Shown: positions 32,224 to 45,013, counted from the first letter of the stretch. The stretch is 64,000 nt of DNA from Clavaria fumosa (GCA_951802425.1 OX637796.1:4278001-4342000), one strand, 5' to 3'. The notes: a model not told the origin generated them from the letters alone. Made by a program: numbers and translations.

Positions 32224-34195
32224 ATGGTACGCTCATACCTGTCTCTTGCCCGCGCTGAATTGCATTTTGATTGTGCAAAACAGGTCGTCCTTGCAGCTTC
32301 CATATGCACAAAAGCCGGAAAGCGTGCGCCTCACCACAAATTTGCTGGTGCAACATTGTCTGACGCTTCCGTGTATCCGCTCTTCTTGTTTGCCAGCGGT
32401 CATCTCTCGCCAATTTCGCGAAATGACGCGGGCGAGGATTGAGTCGCTGCTGGCATCTTTTCCAAAGCTCATCCCGATCAACACGCAGCACACAACGGTG
32501 GAAACCGCCGAAGTGCGCTATGTGTACCAACCGCTGGAGAACCTGTACATCGTCCTCATCACGAACAAGGCTTCCAATATCTTGCAGGACATCGAGACGT
32601 TGCACCTCTTCGCACGCGTCGTCTCAGACATATGTCGGAGTGCGGAGGAACGCGAGATCCTGAAGAACGCGTTCGAGCTCCTAGGCGCGTTCGATGAGAT
32701 GGTCAATATGGGGTATCGAGAGAACATGAATTTAATGCAAGTGCGAAACATTTTAGAAATGGAGAGTCATGAGGAAAAGATTCAAGACATTATCGCTCGC
32801 GTGCGTTCTGGATCGCTGATATTTCGTCTAATTATTTTTGGTTCGCGCTCACCAAGATCTACAGAACAAAGAGGCAGAAGCCAAAGAGGAGCTCAAACGC
32901 CGTGCAAAACAACTCGAGATGCAGCGCCGAGAACAGCAGCGCCGCACCGCAAGTGGAGGTGGGACCAGCTACCTCGGGAGTGGCTCCGCAGGCTACTCGG
33001 CTGTCCCACGGTTCGATGCTGCTGAGATAACCCCAACGATTCGCACTTCTTCACCCGCTCCCCCCGCATCCTCGCGCCCTCCGGCATTTAAAGCCGCGGG
33101 TATGAAGTTGGGTTCGAAGCGGACGAAGCAGGCGGAGTTGCTTGACGCTTTGGGCGGAGACGTGCTTGCCGCAGAAGAAGTTTCCCTGACAAACTCTTCT
33201 GCCGTCACGGCGGAGACGCCCGTTCCGTCTTCACCCGCCACGCGTAAAGATCCAAGACGCAGCGTGCCTGCGGTAGTTCCAGAGAGGTCCGGCCCTATAC
33301 CCCTTGAGCTATTCTTCCGCCCTTACGTCTCCCTCTCTTTACAATCAGCGTTCATGTATCCATCAAAGAGACGGTCTCCCTTTCTCTCGCTCGCGAAGGG
33401 GGTCTGAAATCCATGGAACTCAAGGGCGACATGAATCTCCAAATCACGGACCCCTTGCTTGCACATCTCAAACTCAGCCTTGCTCCCCTTGCCAACGAGT
33501 TTGGCAACGATTTGCAGTTCAGGCAACATCCAAATGTGTCCAAGTTTGTGCCTGGGAAGGAAAAGGAAATTGCCTTGAAAGACCCTTCCCGCCCGTTCCC
33601 CGTGGGCCAAGCTATTGCCGTCCTGAAATGGCGATATGCTGGCAAGGACGAGAGTTGTGTTCCATTATCGAGTGGGTATATCTCTCGTCCCGTGACGTTG
33701 CCATTAACTCAAGTTATCGCATTCAGTCAATTGCTGGCCAACGGCGAGCAACAAGGGCACGTGCGAAGTCAACATTGAGTACGAGCTCGAGAACGAAAGT
33801 CTGACTCTGTACGATGTCGTCATCTCTATTCCTCTACCGTACGTCCTTTCCTCGACGTTTTTGGCTTGTGGCTAGCTCACCTTGTCGGCGTTCGTGATAG
33901 GGCGGGCGCCTATCCGACTGTGTCTTCACACGTGGGCGACTGGGCGTTGAACCCTTTATCTCATTCCTTGGACTGGTCAATCGCGCTGATCAGTCCGGAA
34001 GAACGTGCTGGCTCTCTCGAGTTCACGGTCAGCGGACACGACACTGGCATTTTCTTCCCAGTCACGGTCAGCTTCGTGGGCCAGGGCAGCGTCGCCGGGA
34101 TCAAGATAGCGAGCGTCGCAAAGGTGGACAGTAGTGGGGACGTGACGTTCTCTGTCGAGTCATTGATTGCTGCTGAAGAATACCATGTCGTGTAG
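32224..34195 (+). CDS. RET2: coatomer (COPI) delta subunit
   Basis: COPI coats retrograde Golgi-to-ER vesicles; delta is part of the adaptor-like F-subcomplex. The ATG at 32224-32226 is followed at once by an intron (GTACGC ... AACAG), so the start codon forms its own exon end. Next come VVLAASICTKAGK, then AVISRQFREM, TRARIESLLASFPKL and VRYVYQPLENLYIVLI-type longin-domain sequence, a charged linker with KRRAKQLEMQRREQQ, and a C-terminal mu-homology domain. The latter starts about HVSIKETVSLSLAREGGL, includes WRYAGKDES, EYELENESLTLYDVVIS, and ends AEEYHVV with TAG at 34193-34195. Introns lie at about 32324, 32803, 33281, 33670 and 33839. All joins keep frame, and the protein is complete and ordinary for the family. 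Confidence 0.92.
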
Positions 34196-34849
34196 GGGAG
34201 ATAAATGCAATTTATCGTTTGGCCCTGTAGAAATGAGGCTTATCCAACATCGACGGATCTCAGCAATTATATGTCTACTCTGAGTGATTCAACATCAATG
34301 TGGGCGCTGAGGTTGGTGAGCTGAGCCCCGTCAAATGGACACTAAGAGACAAGCCCTTTCTGAAATCAACACGTCAAAGGGCATTGTGTTTCCTTCTTTG
34401 GACAACCACGCGGCCACACCTTCTCTCACGACAACGCGCTTCTCCGTTTGCTCTGTCGTAAGCTATACTATGGAAGGTACTCCGTTTGCCCATTAGACAA
34501 TCGTCAAGCGCTCTCTGGGCTGTGTTCGACAACGGGCGATGTTCTGATTCGTGCACAAATCGTCTCTTCGGCAGTGGCGTTGGTGAGTGCCCTGTTTGAT
34601 GGGCATTGTCCTTCCCTATTTACAATAACCAATAACATTGATATTCCCCTTTGAAAAGAACAATAGAGTGGGCGATAGAACGAAAGCGGTCACATAAGCT
34701 TCTGCAGAATTCACGTTGCGTTGCTTATCCTAAAAAGTATCTGCTTGAATCTCCAAGTTCGGAGGGTCCAGATGGCTATTTAATGCTCGCCGAATGTCCC
34801 ACCTCCACTACCTTAGAGCTCCACATCAACAGAGCTGCATCCTGCCATC
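34196..34849. other. intergenic between RET2 and the GTPase array
   Basis: No supported gene. The last ~100 bp should hold the promoter of the first GTPase; no TATA box is evident. Confidence 0.4.
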
Positions 34850-37756
34850 ATGATAAAAGTGGAACCGGCACCTAGCGATTGGTCAATTAGCAGCGATGTT
34901 TCCACACAGGGAGCAGGGACTCGTCTGGTCACGAATCTCAACATCGCTGCGAGCGAATTTGCGCGTCGTAACCGCGGTCTCATGAAATTGCATAGGGACC
35001 TGCAAGACCTCGGGTGCGTTGCCGTTATTTTGTGCTGCCTCCAATTCTAACTCTCACTAGAGCAACAGCTGTTTTTGATGTCCCTCGTATCGTCGTGATT
35101 GGTGGTCAATCAGGTCGGTGTTGCTCATTTTTAGCGAGAATAACCGTCATTGATATTCGGGTAGCTGGGAAAAGTTCAGTCGTTGAAGCAGTGAGCGGGG
35201 TACGTCCACTCCCATTGTGATGTGGATTAATATTGATTAGTCCTTTGCAGCTGAAAGTCCCTCGAGATATCGGCACCTGCACACGGCGAGCTATTTCTAT
35301 ATCTAAAGTTCAGGCTGGTCCGCTAACGTAACACCACCTTTGCAGATGTCCCATAGAATGTCACCTGTTAAGCGACGCGAGTGTCTGGTCATGCAATATT
35401 TCCCTGCGATTCGACCATGCGCCCGACGGGAGTCGCCAGGCCTCTGTGCCTGAGCCATTTGCGCAAAACCTGATGGATAAGGACAGCATTGAGCTTTGGA
35501 TTCGACGGGCGCAGCTCGCCATCCTCAGTCCTCACATTGACTCAGCACAATTCCAGGACAAGAGCCTCGAAGAGCTTCGGGAAATTTCCAAGACAGACGC
35601 AGCCATATTAAAGTTCTCCAGAAATGCAGTCGTGATCCATATTTTCGATCCGGATGCCACAGACTTGTCTTTCATTGATCTTCCTGGTTAGTGTTTTGTG
35701 TTCAAATGCCTTGTTATGGCGTCTGACATGGCTCATCTTTCTCAGGTTTAATCCAGAATGAAGAAGACGATGTCATACAACTTGTTCGTAGCCTTGTGGA
35801 AACTAACATCGATGCGCGGAACACTCTCATCCTCGTCACAATCCCCATGACGGGTGCGTCCGATTTCCAGTCTCCTCGCAATTAATTGATGATCTGTATC
35901 CCTTTTCTCAGATGATATGGAGAATCAACAGGCCATCAGGCTAGCCAAAGAATACGATCGCGAGAGAGACCGAACCATCGGTCCGTGTACTATGCCTTTG
36001 AAAGATTTGTTCGCTGACAATTGCTTGACGTAGGTGTTCTTACCAAACCTGACATGCTCGCGAACTCTGCGCAACTCAGACAGAAATGGAAAAGAGTTCT
36101 TGAAGGAGAGGAACATCCTCTGAGGCACGGCTATTACGCCGTTCGACTCCCGAACGAAGATGAACGACAAGCGAACATCACGGCAGCCGAAGCTCAGAAG
36201 CAGGCCGCCATGTTTTTTGAACAGACTTCACCCTGGAAAGAGATGGGGGACCGCACTCGGTTCGGTATACCGAACATGATACGTGACATGAGCCGACAAT
36301 TGGTGCAGGTCATGGAGCAAAAGTCAGCTCGTTTCTGGAATCTAACCGTGCTTCACTAATAAAATTCCTTCTCATTGATTAGTCTGCCAATGCTGATGAC
36401 CGAAGTCCAAAAGCAATTAGATGACGTGCAGCACAAATTGGCCAGGCTTCCGACCTTCATCGAACCAGAGAATCGTGCAGCGGAGATCACGATTCTCTTA
36501 ACCGGTTTCTGTATGCATTTCACAGGTGTGGTACGCGGTCAGAGGGAGCCGCGTTCCTTTGTCCAAAGGAACCGAAAGACGTACGATGCGTGGCGGGAGA
36601 AGATTCGTGCTACGGTCCCTGACTTCAGGCCTTTTGAAAATCCTCAAGCCTATAATAAACTCACTCACAGCGATGATGAATTAGATGTGGCGGACACGCA
36701 TCTGGCAGGCACGACCCTCGGAGTCCGTGACGTCAAAAGGATCATCGACGAGTAAGCATCCCGTCCGTTGCGCACGAAGAGTCCCATCCTTATGTCGCTG
36801 TATTCAGAACCGTGACATGGGAGTGGAAGTATAATGCCCCTTTCGCCGCCCGAGAAAAGCTTGTCAGTGACTGCATCAAGCGTTGGCAAAACCCCTCCAT
36901 GGATTGCTTCGAAACGGCATTCGAACAATTGAGAGAGACCATGAATGCCCTCGTCGATGAGCACTTCGGCCAATATAGGAAGCTCCTCACCTGCATCAAG
37001 TATGAATTAAACAGATGCTTCCTTTGCACCCTAGAGATACGCTTGGCTAATCTTCATATCTTGCAGATCGCTAGTTCATTTGGAGATGGAGGAGCGCAAA
37101 AAGGCTGCCCAAGAAGCGTTGCTTAAACTCCTCGCACTCAATACCGCGCCACTTTATACCCAAAACTCCCATTATTTCGATTCGTTGCGCACGAAGTGGC
37201 ATATACGTTACAAGGATGCAAGACAAAACTCCTACAAGTTCCTCAAATTTGACCTGGAGAACATGGACAACAAGGCTTCCCCACGGGCTCAGGTTGATTA
37301 CGAGGCGGAAGCACTCCGCAACTTGCAGAGTGCCGGATTCACAGGCCTCACGAAAGAGAGTCTCTCGCTCCTTCGGCCAGCGGATTCATTTGAACAGGAG
37401 GTCATCGTCATGGCAGAAACTAGGGCGTATTTCCAAGTCGCTTACAAGGTATTTCGGGGCCCCGCTTTTTCCACATTCATCCAATCCCCTGATCGCACCA
37501 ACCGCACGCACAGCGCATTATTGACATCTTCCCAATGGCGATTGAACACGAGCTCCATCAAGCTCTTGCAAGTAATATGCAGGGAAAGCTCCTTCGCGCG
37601 TTGTTCACACAAGACCGAGCTGCTGAACATTTCGCCCAGTTGCTTGGCGAGGAGCCGGCGGTCGCAAAGGAGCGAGAATTTCTTCAGAAGAAACATGCCC
37701 ACATCCTAAGCATCAAGGCAAGGTTAGACGCTTTTGAACGAGACTTCAATTATTAG
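34850..37756 (+). CDS. dynamin/Mx-like large GTPase, copy D1
   Basis: First member of the array, ATG 34850, stop 37754-37756, more than ten introns. GTPase motifs: G1 GGQSAGKSS (residues about 69-77), G2 Thr in GTCTR, G3 DLPG, G4 TKPD. A stalk follows (EPENRAAEITILLTGF ... WEWKYNAPFAAREKL) and a C-terminal effector-like domain (IIDIFPMAIEHELHQAL ... KARLDAFERDF). Family members hydrolyse GTP and self-assemble on membranes or ribonucleoprotein targets. There is no PH or proline-rich domain, so it is closer to Mx and fungal dynamin-like proteins than to classical dynamin. Between KDAR and EALR is a variable 28-residue segment at the Mx L4 position. The intron at 35286-35345 starts GC instead of GT. 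D1 is the most divergent copy. Confidence 0.85.
35286..35345 (+). other. non-canonical GC-AG intron in D1
   Basis: Exon ...ACACG is followed by GCGAGC and the intron ends CTTTGCAG. The paralogues have GTATGA at this donor. Joining gives TCTR-CPIEC, as in the other copies. No GT donor is available nearby. Confidence 0.6.
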
Positions 37757-38237
37757 TGATCTGTCTGGACGAATCGACTCGTACTCGTACTATTGTCATG
37801 AATTTATTTATGAATTTATTTATTTTTTCGCTTTTGTGAAAACAATCTGACGAACGTAGTGTTGTTTGATGATGTCCTATTTCGCGGAGTACCCTATTAG
37901 CCCGCAGACGCGCAGCTCAAGCGTGTCTGCAAGGTTTCCTATCAGCAATCACTCGCGGGATGGCATGGTTCAATCCCTCGAAACTCACCCTCTGGCGTCC
38001 ATTCGGGTTTGGACTGCTGTCAACTCCAATCGCCGCGTGTTGTCAGACTTGCTAGCTCTCAGAGAATCAATGTCTGCGCGTCGCCGTCTTGCACATAACG
38101 CAGTCTATGGTTATCTCCAGACCCTATCACAATCCATGAGTTTGACGAACTGCGCACCTCGAGGCTTTAGCCTCAAGGTGCAGGTATAGGACCTCCCAGT
38201 GCTCCAGGCCGTCCCGCACGCAATCAGTGACAATAGT

Positions 38238-41200
38238 ATGACCTCGGCTCCCTCCACTCCTGCAGATTCTCCCTACTGCGACTGGTCTGATGGCTCGTCC
38301 AAGGATGCGAATGACGACGATGCGAAGGACCGTCGCTCGCGTTTCATGGTTACGAATTTCGACATTTCATCAACCGAGTATGCACAAAGATGTCGCGATC
38401 TCATGAACCTTCACCGAGACTTGGTGGACCTTGGGTACGCTGCTGTCACTCGTAGGTTGCTCATCTCAACTCTGACTCAAACTTGTAATAGAGCTGGCAC
38501 TGTCTTTGACCTGCCTCGCATTGCCGTGATAGGGAAACAGTCAGGTCAGTCCTTTTAATGGAATGATATCGTGCCTTATTAACATGTCTCATCGAAGCTG
38601 GGAAGAGCTCCCTTGTGGAGGCAGTCACTGGTGTTAGTTCATCGTCAACTGACTTTGGCTCAACTGAAGCTGACGTGCTCTCGTAAAGCTCACAGTTCCA
38701 CGAGACAGTGGCACGTGTACGAGGTATGAATGACCTCCTACAAATTTGGAGCATTTTGCTGAAACAATACTTGTTATTCAGATGTCCCATAGAGTGCCGT
38801 ATGTCGAGCAGCGCGAAATCCTGGTTTTGTAACGTATCATTGCGGTTTGACCATGATGTCACCAATCTGCAACAGACGGGAGTGCTGAAAGAATTTGCGA
38901 CCAACCTGACCGATAGAAAAGAGGTCGAGCTCTGGATTCGAAGAGCGCAACTCGCCATCCTCAGCCCTCACAAGGACCCTTCTTTCTTCAAGACCAAACA
39001 CCTCGCAGAACTCCGGGACGCATTCAAGTCTGACAAAGCCATCCAGAAGTTCTCCAAGAATGCAGTGGTCATCGACATTTACGATCCAGATGCCACGGAT
39101 CTGCTATTTGTCGACTTGCCTGGTAAAGTTTTAGCGCAATGCATTCACAAATGGATCTTTTCATATCACCCCATTTATCCCAGGACTCATTGAGAACGAG
39201 GATCCAGACATCATACAACTCGTACTCAGCTTGGTCGAATCCAACATTACGGAGAGAAATACACTGATTCTTGTTACGATACCGATGACAGGTGAGCCGC
39301 CGTTCAGCTCTCATGTCAGACAAAACTTAGGTATCCCTGTGCATCAGATGAGATTGAGAATCAACGAGCCGTACGACTAGCTAGGGAACATGACGCTGAA
39401 GGAGAACGAACTATCGGTCGGCAGTTCAGATCAACTTTCATGTGACATACCACTGATCTGTTCTTTGGGCTAGGCGTCCTGACGAAGCCCGACATGCTCA
39501 CGAACGCATCACAACTCCAGGAGAAGTGGAAGAACATCTTGTTAGGAGAAGAACATCCTTTGAGACATGGCTACTATGCCGTCCGACTTCCCACTGATGA
39601 CGAACGCCTGCGAGATATCACACCAGCCGAAAGTCAAGCTCAAGCTGCCGAGTTTTTCAAACTCACCTCGCCATGGAGTAAAGTACAAGATCGGGGTCGG
39701 TTCGGAATCCCAAATCTAGTTCAAGACGTCGGTACATTACTGGTGCAGCTCATGGAGCGCAAGTCAGTCTGTGCTTCTCCTGCTGTCCCGTCACTTCACT
39801 GACACTCTTTCTGTCGCTCTGCGTCAGTCTACCAGAACTCTTCAGCGAAGCACAGATGCGATTAACCGATGCTCAGCGTCGATTGAGCCAATTGCCTCAA
39901 GTCATCGAGCCAGAAAACCACATAGCTGAAGTCACGGTCCGTGTCAGCCAATTCTGTTCGCAGTTTCAGGACGTTGTGTATGGAAAGGGCGAGCCCCGCA
40001 CTATGGTACAAATGAACCGCAAGTTATATTCAGCATGGAAGGACAAAATTCGTGCCACTGTTCCTGATTTCAGACCCTTTGAAAATCCGGATCATTTTAC
40101 TAGAATTGTTCATGGAGACGATGAGCTCGACGAAGTCGGTGTGCAGGTCGGGGGGTTGGCGTTAGGTGTCAACGAGGTCAGGAAGGTCATTGACGAGTGA
40201 GTTTTGTGTACTGTCATTACAAAAGAGAGAAATTTCATGTCCCATGCATTGCTGCTTAGATCGATCACTTGGGAATTGAAATATAATGTCCCGTTCATCG
40301 CAAAGAAGAGACTGGTCGATGGATGTATTGAACGCTGGCGGGAACCTTCCATGGCCTGCTTTGATAACGTCTTTGAGCAATTGACAGGGACCATGCTAGT
40401 TTTACTAGGAGATCACTTCGCACCGTACAAGAAACTCCAAAGTCACATTCGGTATGACTTACATTTGTAGTCACCTTGCTCCTGAGTGTCTTGAATGACT
40501 TCCGTATCTGATAGGTCGCTCATGCAAGCAGAGATGGAAACCTGCAAGAGAGAAGCTCGACATTCCGTGTCGAAGCTTCTCGATCTCGACAGTGCACCAC
40601 TTTATACACAGAATGACCACTACTTCAGTTCCTTACGCCAAAAGTGGTTGATCCGTTACAAGGATGCGAGGCGCAATCCCGGTAATCACAGGCAGCCAAT
40701 CCCGACATCCCCAACCCCTTGCGTGCCAGTATCCTCGATATTCTCATCGCCAACGGCAGCTCCTTCACGCAAGACGAAGAAGCTTTCGAAGAGTGCTAGG
40801 GTTGCGATGCTCGTTCCGGCAATTGACAGACCGCTAATTCCGGTGGAGGTGTACTGCTCAGAAGTCTCGAAATATGAGGACGAAGCTCTGCGAGCGCTGC
40901 AAAATGTTGGATATCAAGGGCTCACGAAGCAAAGTTTCGTCCTCCTTCGCCCCCCAGACCAATATGAGCAAGAATTGATCGTCATGGCGGAAGTCCGCGC
41001 ATTCTTCCAGCTCGCTTACAAGGTAACGCCTTCTGGAATGCATCCTTGACTTCTCTCTGACGAACAAAGCGTAGCGCATCATTGATGACCTTCCAATGAC
41101 AATCGAGCATGCTCTCAACCAGGCACTTGTTGACGGACTGCAGGAACGATTGCTTCGGAATCTGTTCACAGAAGAGAGAGTTCCTGAGCGTTTCGCGCTC

Positions 41201-41317
41201 TTATTGAGCGAGGATCCGGGCATCGTCAAGGAGCGAGACTATCTCCAGAAGTACATCGTCCGGCTCTCAAATGTCAAGAAGAGGTTGGATGCTTTTGAAC
41301 GGGAGTGTGTTTTGTAA
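38238..41317 (+). CDS. dynamin/Mx-like large GTPase, copy D2
   Basis: ATG 38238 (MTSAPSTPADS) to TAA 41315-41317, roughly 800 residues after removal of many ~50-nt introns. G1 GKQSAGKSS at residues 80-88, G3 VDLPG, G4 LTKPD, then stalk and GED-like C terminus (PMTIEHALNQALVDGLQERL ... RLDAFERECVL). The serine-rich N-terminal leader is followed by NFDISSTEYAQRCRDLM. The L4-position segment is 70 residues, the longest of the array, proline/serine-rich then basic. Outside this segment it is nearly identical to D4. All inspected splice joins keep frame. By family it is a cytosolic, self-assembling mechano-GTPase; the target is unknown. Confidence 0.85.
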
Positions 41318-42076
41318 GTTGTAAGATTGGATATCTGAGAGTTCTGTCTATCCAGTTGCTCTAATTCTTTACTCGCTGCTGTGCAGAATGCACGGACACT
41401 CGTCATGGACTTCGAGCAATTTGCAATTTGACGGAGGTAACGATAACATGTTAGTGCGAGGACACGGTAGCACTGGCAGAAGACCGTGCCGAGTCGAGTA
41501 GTGAGCCATTGCGTGAGCCAAGTCACGTACAAGGTAACTTGGACCCGCATTAACACTTTGAGCAGACTGCGATTTCTTCATGTCACAAGATGAACATGCT
41601 ACACTCGCGTGTTGGGCTCATCTCTATTTTAAAATTGGGTCTGCTGTTTTGGGTGTCTAAATCACCGCAGCCAGGTTCTACGTACACGCTGTGAGCTTGC
41701 AGGTCTAGGATTAGTCTACCGACGGCGAGGCTCGAGCGTGTCTGGATGGTTTCTTTTCGACAATCACTGGCAGGGCGGCATAGTTATTCTCCTCGAGACT
41801 CATCCTCTGGCATCCATTCTCTGCGTGGAGAGGGGCACACGAGCCAGAGCGGGTTTGGGCTTCTGTCAACTTCAATTGCCCCATACTGTGCCTTATCGTC
41901 TGAGCGTCGCTATCTCACAAGTAATGCGCAGCATTTACCTCCAGACCCTATCACAATCCATGAGTTTGACGAACTGCGCACAAGACATGCAGGAGCCTCC
42001 TGGAGCAGATATAGGACCCCCTCCCGGTGCTCCAGGCCGTCCCGAATTCAATTAGTGACCTGTCCTACTAAGAGTC
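41318..42076 (+). repeat. duplicated intergenic segment behind D2
   Basis: Nearly identical to 45014-45783 in direct orientation, including the ...GGCTCGAGCGTGTCTGGATGG block and the leader just upstream of the ATG. It marks the unit of segmental duplication. Confidence 0.85.
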
Positions 42077-42783
42077 ATGATCTTGGGTCCCTCCACTCCG
42101 GCAGATTCTTCCGTCAGCGGTTGGTCTGATTGCTCATCCAAGGCTGTGAACGACGATGTGAACGACCGTCGTTGGCGTCTCACAGTTACGAATTTCGACA
42201 TTTCATCGACCGAGTATGCTCGAAGATGTCGCGTCGCGATCTCATGAACCTTCACCGAGACTTGGTGGACCCCGGTCACTCGTAGGTTTCTTTTCTCATC
42301 TCTGACTCAAACTTGTTACAGAGCTGGCACTGTCTTTGACCTGCCTCGCATCGCCGTGATAGGGAAACAGTCAGGTCAGTCCTTTTAATGGAATGATATA
42401 GTGCCTTATTAAGCTGCCGAGTTTTTCAAACTCACCTCGCCATGGAGTAGAGTACAAGATCGGGGTCGATTCGGAATCCCAAATCTAGTTCAAGACGTCG
42501 GTACATTACTGGTGCAGTTCATGGAGCGCAAGTCAGTCCACGCTTCTGCCTGCTGTCCCGACGTTTCACTGACACTCTTTCTGTCGCTCTGCGTCAGTCT
42601 GCCAGAAGTCTTCAGCGAGGCACAGAAGCGAATAGCCGATGCTCAGCGTCGATTGAGCCAATTGCCTCCAGTCATCGAGCCAGAAAACCACATAGCTGAA
42701 GTCACGGTCCGTCTCAGCCAATTCTGTTCGCAGTTTCAGGACGTTGTGTATGGAAAGGGCGAGCCCCGCACTATGGTACAAAA
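42077..42783 (+). pseudogene. GTPase copy D3, 5' part with internal deletion
   Basis: It starts like D4 (MILGPSTPADSS). A small duplication (GTCGCGATC near 42230) shifts the frame, and the first intron's donor is deleted near 42270. The fragment FDLPRIAVIGKQS remains, but sequence then jumps from intron 2 to the stalk exon (AAEFFKLTSPW), so the P-loop lysine, G3 and G4 are gone. Similarity stops at 42783 (ACTATGGTACAAA), where the HNH segment begins. No GTPase can be made. Confidence 0.85.
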
Positions 42784-42825
42784 TGGTGCTAGCAGACTGG
42801 ACATGACCATTGCTTGTACTGTAAC

Positions 42826-44120
42826 TCAGTCCAGGACGGCCTGCATCCACTGCTGAACCTTTGCCTGGCTAGCCTCCTTCGCGTGCAACATTCTCTCCTT
42901 CGCTTGTCGCTGTTGTTCTGCAGCTATTACTTGAGGGGTGTGACCTTTGATCAATCTAGAAAGAAATAGGATGTCGTCCATCGCATCAAGCATTTCAGTC
43001 GACATCTTTGATCGGTGATGCCTCCCTGAGTCAGGTAGATGATAGCTTGAATCACTGGGATCGGAACCATCAGAGACTGGAGATTCATACCATCATTGTC
43101 GTCAGATGGCGGGAAAGCAGCGGGCAACGGAATTGATTCATAACGATCCTTGTGGCGCCGTTGCATCACATGCATCATGTCTCTTCTTCCACCCCAGCGC
43201 TTGTAGGCTGCGACGCCGTACAAGTAGTCGAGGATAATGCTTGGCGGTGGTGAGACGCCAGTGCCCGAGAAGTGAGCATCACGGCCCGGAGTTGGATATA
43301 GTCCATCGGGCGGTTCCAAGTGCTGCAGCGTCATGCGATTGCATGGCATCGGACCTTCCTCGACTTTAGGAATGTCGGCAGGATCCAAAACAAAGTTGGG
43401 GGTCTAAACCACACACTTGAGTTATGTCTGGATGGGTGTTCGCATCTCTACATACCTTCAAGAAAGCAACTGCCCCACGTCCGAACAAAAAGTGAAGATC
43501 GTGACTCAATAATATACCATTCTGGATGGAGTCGATGCCCAGATCCTGCAGTTCCGGAGCGGGATCATACAAATGGAGACGATCGTTTATGACTGCCTTG
43601 ATGTACTGGAGGGGCACTGGTCAAAAGTTGGTACAAAACCAAGTTGACTCGTACTTCGTCACCCTTGCTGTGGGGTATTAGATGTGCCGCAATGCAGTCT
43701 CTGGCAACTTGTCTTGTGAAAACACAGAATCGATCACGCTCAATGACATCCGAGCGGAAACGAGAGTAGTGTGGTGTTTGTGAAGATGACGAGATTCGAT
43801 CATTTAATGCTGCATAGTCGATGAGACAATACTCTCCTAGAGTAACACATCAAGGGTGAGTGACAAGGCAGGAAACCAGAGACAATACCGTGAGGAGTAA
43901 AGTAATAGTCTTCGGCAATAGAGTCATCAAGAGAGATAGTGTCATAGTCGATGGCAGGGCCGCCCAGTGCCTCCGAAAGATCGCCATGAACACCGCAAAT
44001 GGTGAATGTAACATATCGGAGCCATTTGAGAGGGCGAAGGGACAGTCCTTGGATGTCACTGAGGGGGATGGCGAGTGCAAGAACTTGACCACCGTCAATG
44101 TTCAGATAGATGTTGACCAT
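42826..44120 (-). CDS. HNH-nuclease-domain protein (Agaricomycete family) inside a broken GTPase gene
   Basis: Five exons join in frame: 43889-44120, 43655-43836, 43456-43605, 43091-43403 and 42826-43025, 1077 nt, 358 residues. The N terminus (MVNIYLNIDGGQVLALAIP ... LRPLKWLRYVTFTICG) is typical of this basidiomycete family. The HNH part reads RDRFCVFTRQVARDCIAAHL, IPHSKGDEY, then NGILLSHDLHFLFG, supplying the AH, N and H metal/catalytic positions. The C terminus is a charged helix (AAEQQRQAKERMLHAKEAS ... WMQAVLD). HNH domains cut DNA in many systems; the role of this family is not established. The gene is complete and runs opposite to the GTPases between two halves of copy D3. Confidence 0.8.
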
Positions 44121-44383
44121 GTCGCTCAGGGCCAGAGACTAATTACTCTTTGATTGCCGGTTCTTGTGACATACTGTGACATGGTATAAACAGTGACAAA
44201 CATCAATGACTCGAGTCCCCAGATGTCCTGAGCAATGCAACATGTAATATGTAAAATATGCCCATTTTCCCTGTGTCCCAAGTTAGCCCCAGTAAAGCCA
44301 TGCATTATGAAAAGTATGCATTTTGACCTCATGCATTGAGAAAAAGTGTACTGTAATAAAATACTTTCAACTCTTTTACCAGA

Positions 44384-45013
44384 TCTGGGATTAGTCTGCC
44401 GACGGCAAGGCTCGGGTTTCTTATCGGCAATCACTGGCAGTTATTCTCCTCGAGCTCGAGACTCATCCTCTTACATCTATTCTCTGCGTGGAGAGGGGCA
44501 CACGAGCCAGGGCGGCAATTGACAGACCGCTAATTCCAGTGGAGGTGTACTGCTCGGAAGTCTCGAAATATGAGGACGAAGCCCTGCGAGCGCTGCAAAA
44601 TGTTAGATATCAAGGGCTCACGAAGCAAAGTTTCGTCCTCCTTCGCCCCCCAGACCAATATGAACAAGAACTGATCGTCATGGCGGAAGTCCGCGCGTAC
44701 TTCCAGCTCGCTTACAAGGCAACACCTTCTGGAATGCATTCTTGACTTCTCTCTGACGAACAAAGCGTAGCGCATCATTGATGACCTTCCAATGACAATT
44801 GAGCATGCTCTCAACCAGGCACTTGTTGACGGATTGCAGGAACGATTGCTTCGGAATCTGTTCACAGAAGAGAGTGTTTCTGAGCGTTTTGCGCTCTTAT
44901 TAAGCGAGGATCCGAGCATCGTCAAGGAGCGAGACTACCTCCAGAAGTACATCGTCCGGCTCTCAAATGTCAAGAAGAGGTTGGATGCTTTTGAACGGGA
45001 GTGTGTTTTGTAA
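44384..45013 (+). pseudogene. GTPase copy D3, 3' part fused to a duplicated upstream segment
   Basis: 44384-44512 is a shortened copy of the array's intergenic/upstream DNA (compare 41705-41850). It joins directly to the D2-type L4 tail (AIDRPLIPVEVYCSEVSKYED) and the GED region, which stays open to TAA 45011-45013, with the usual intron near 44719-44770. GTPase and most of the stalk are missing. The segment could be transcribed from the fused upstream DNA, but I see no start codon giving a sensible protein. Confidence 0.8.
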
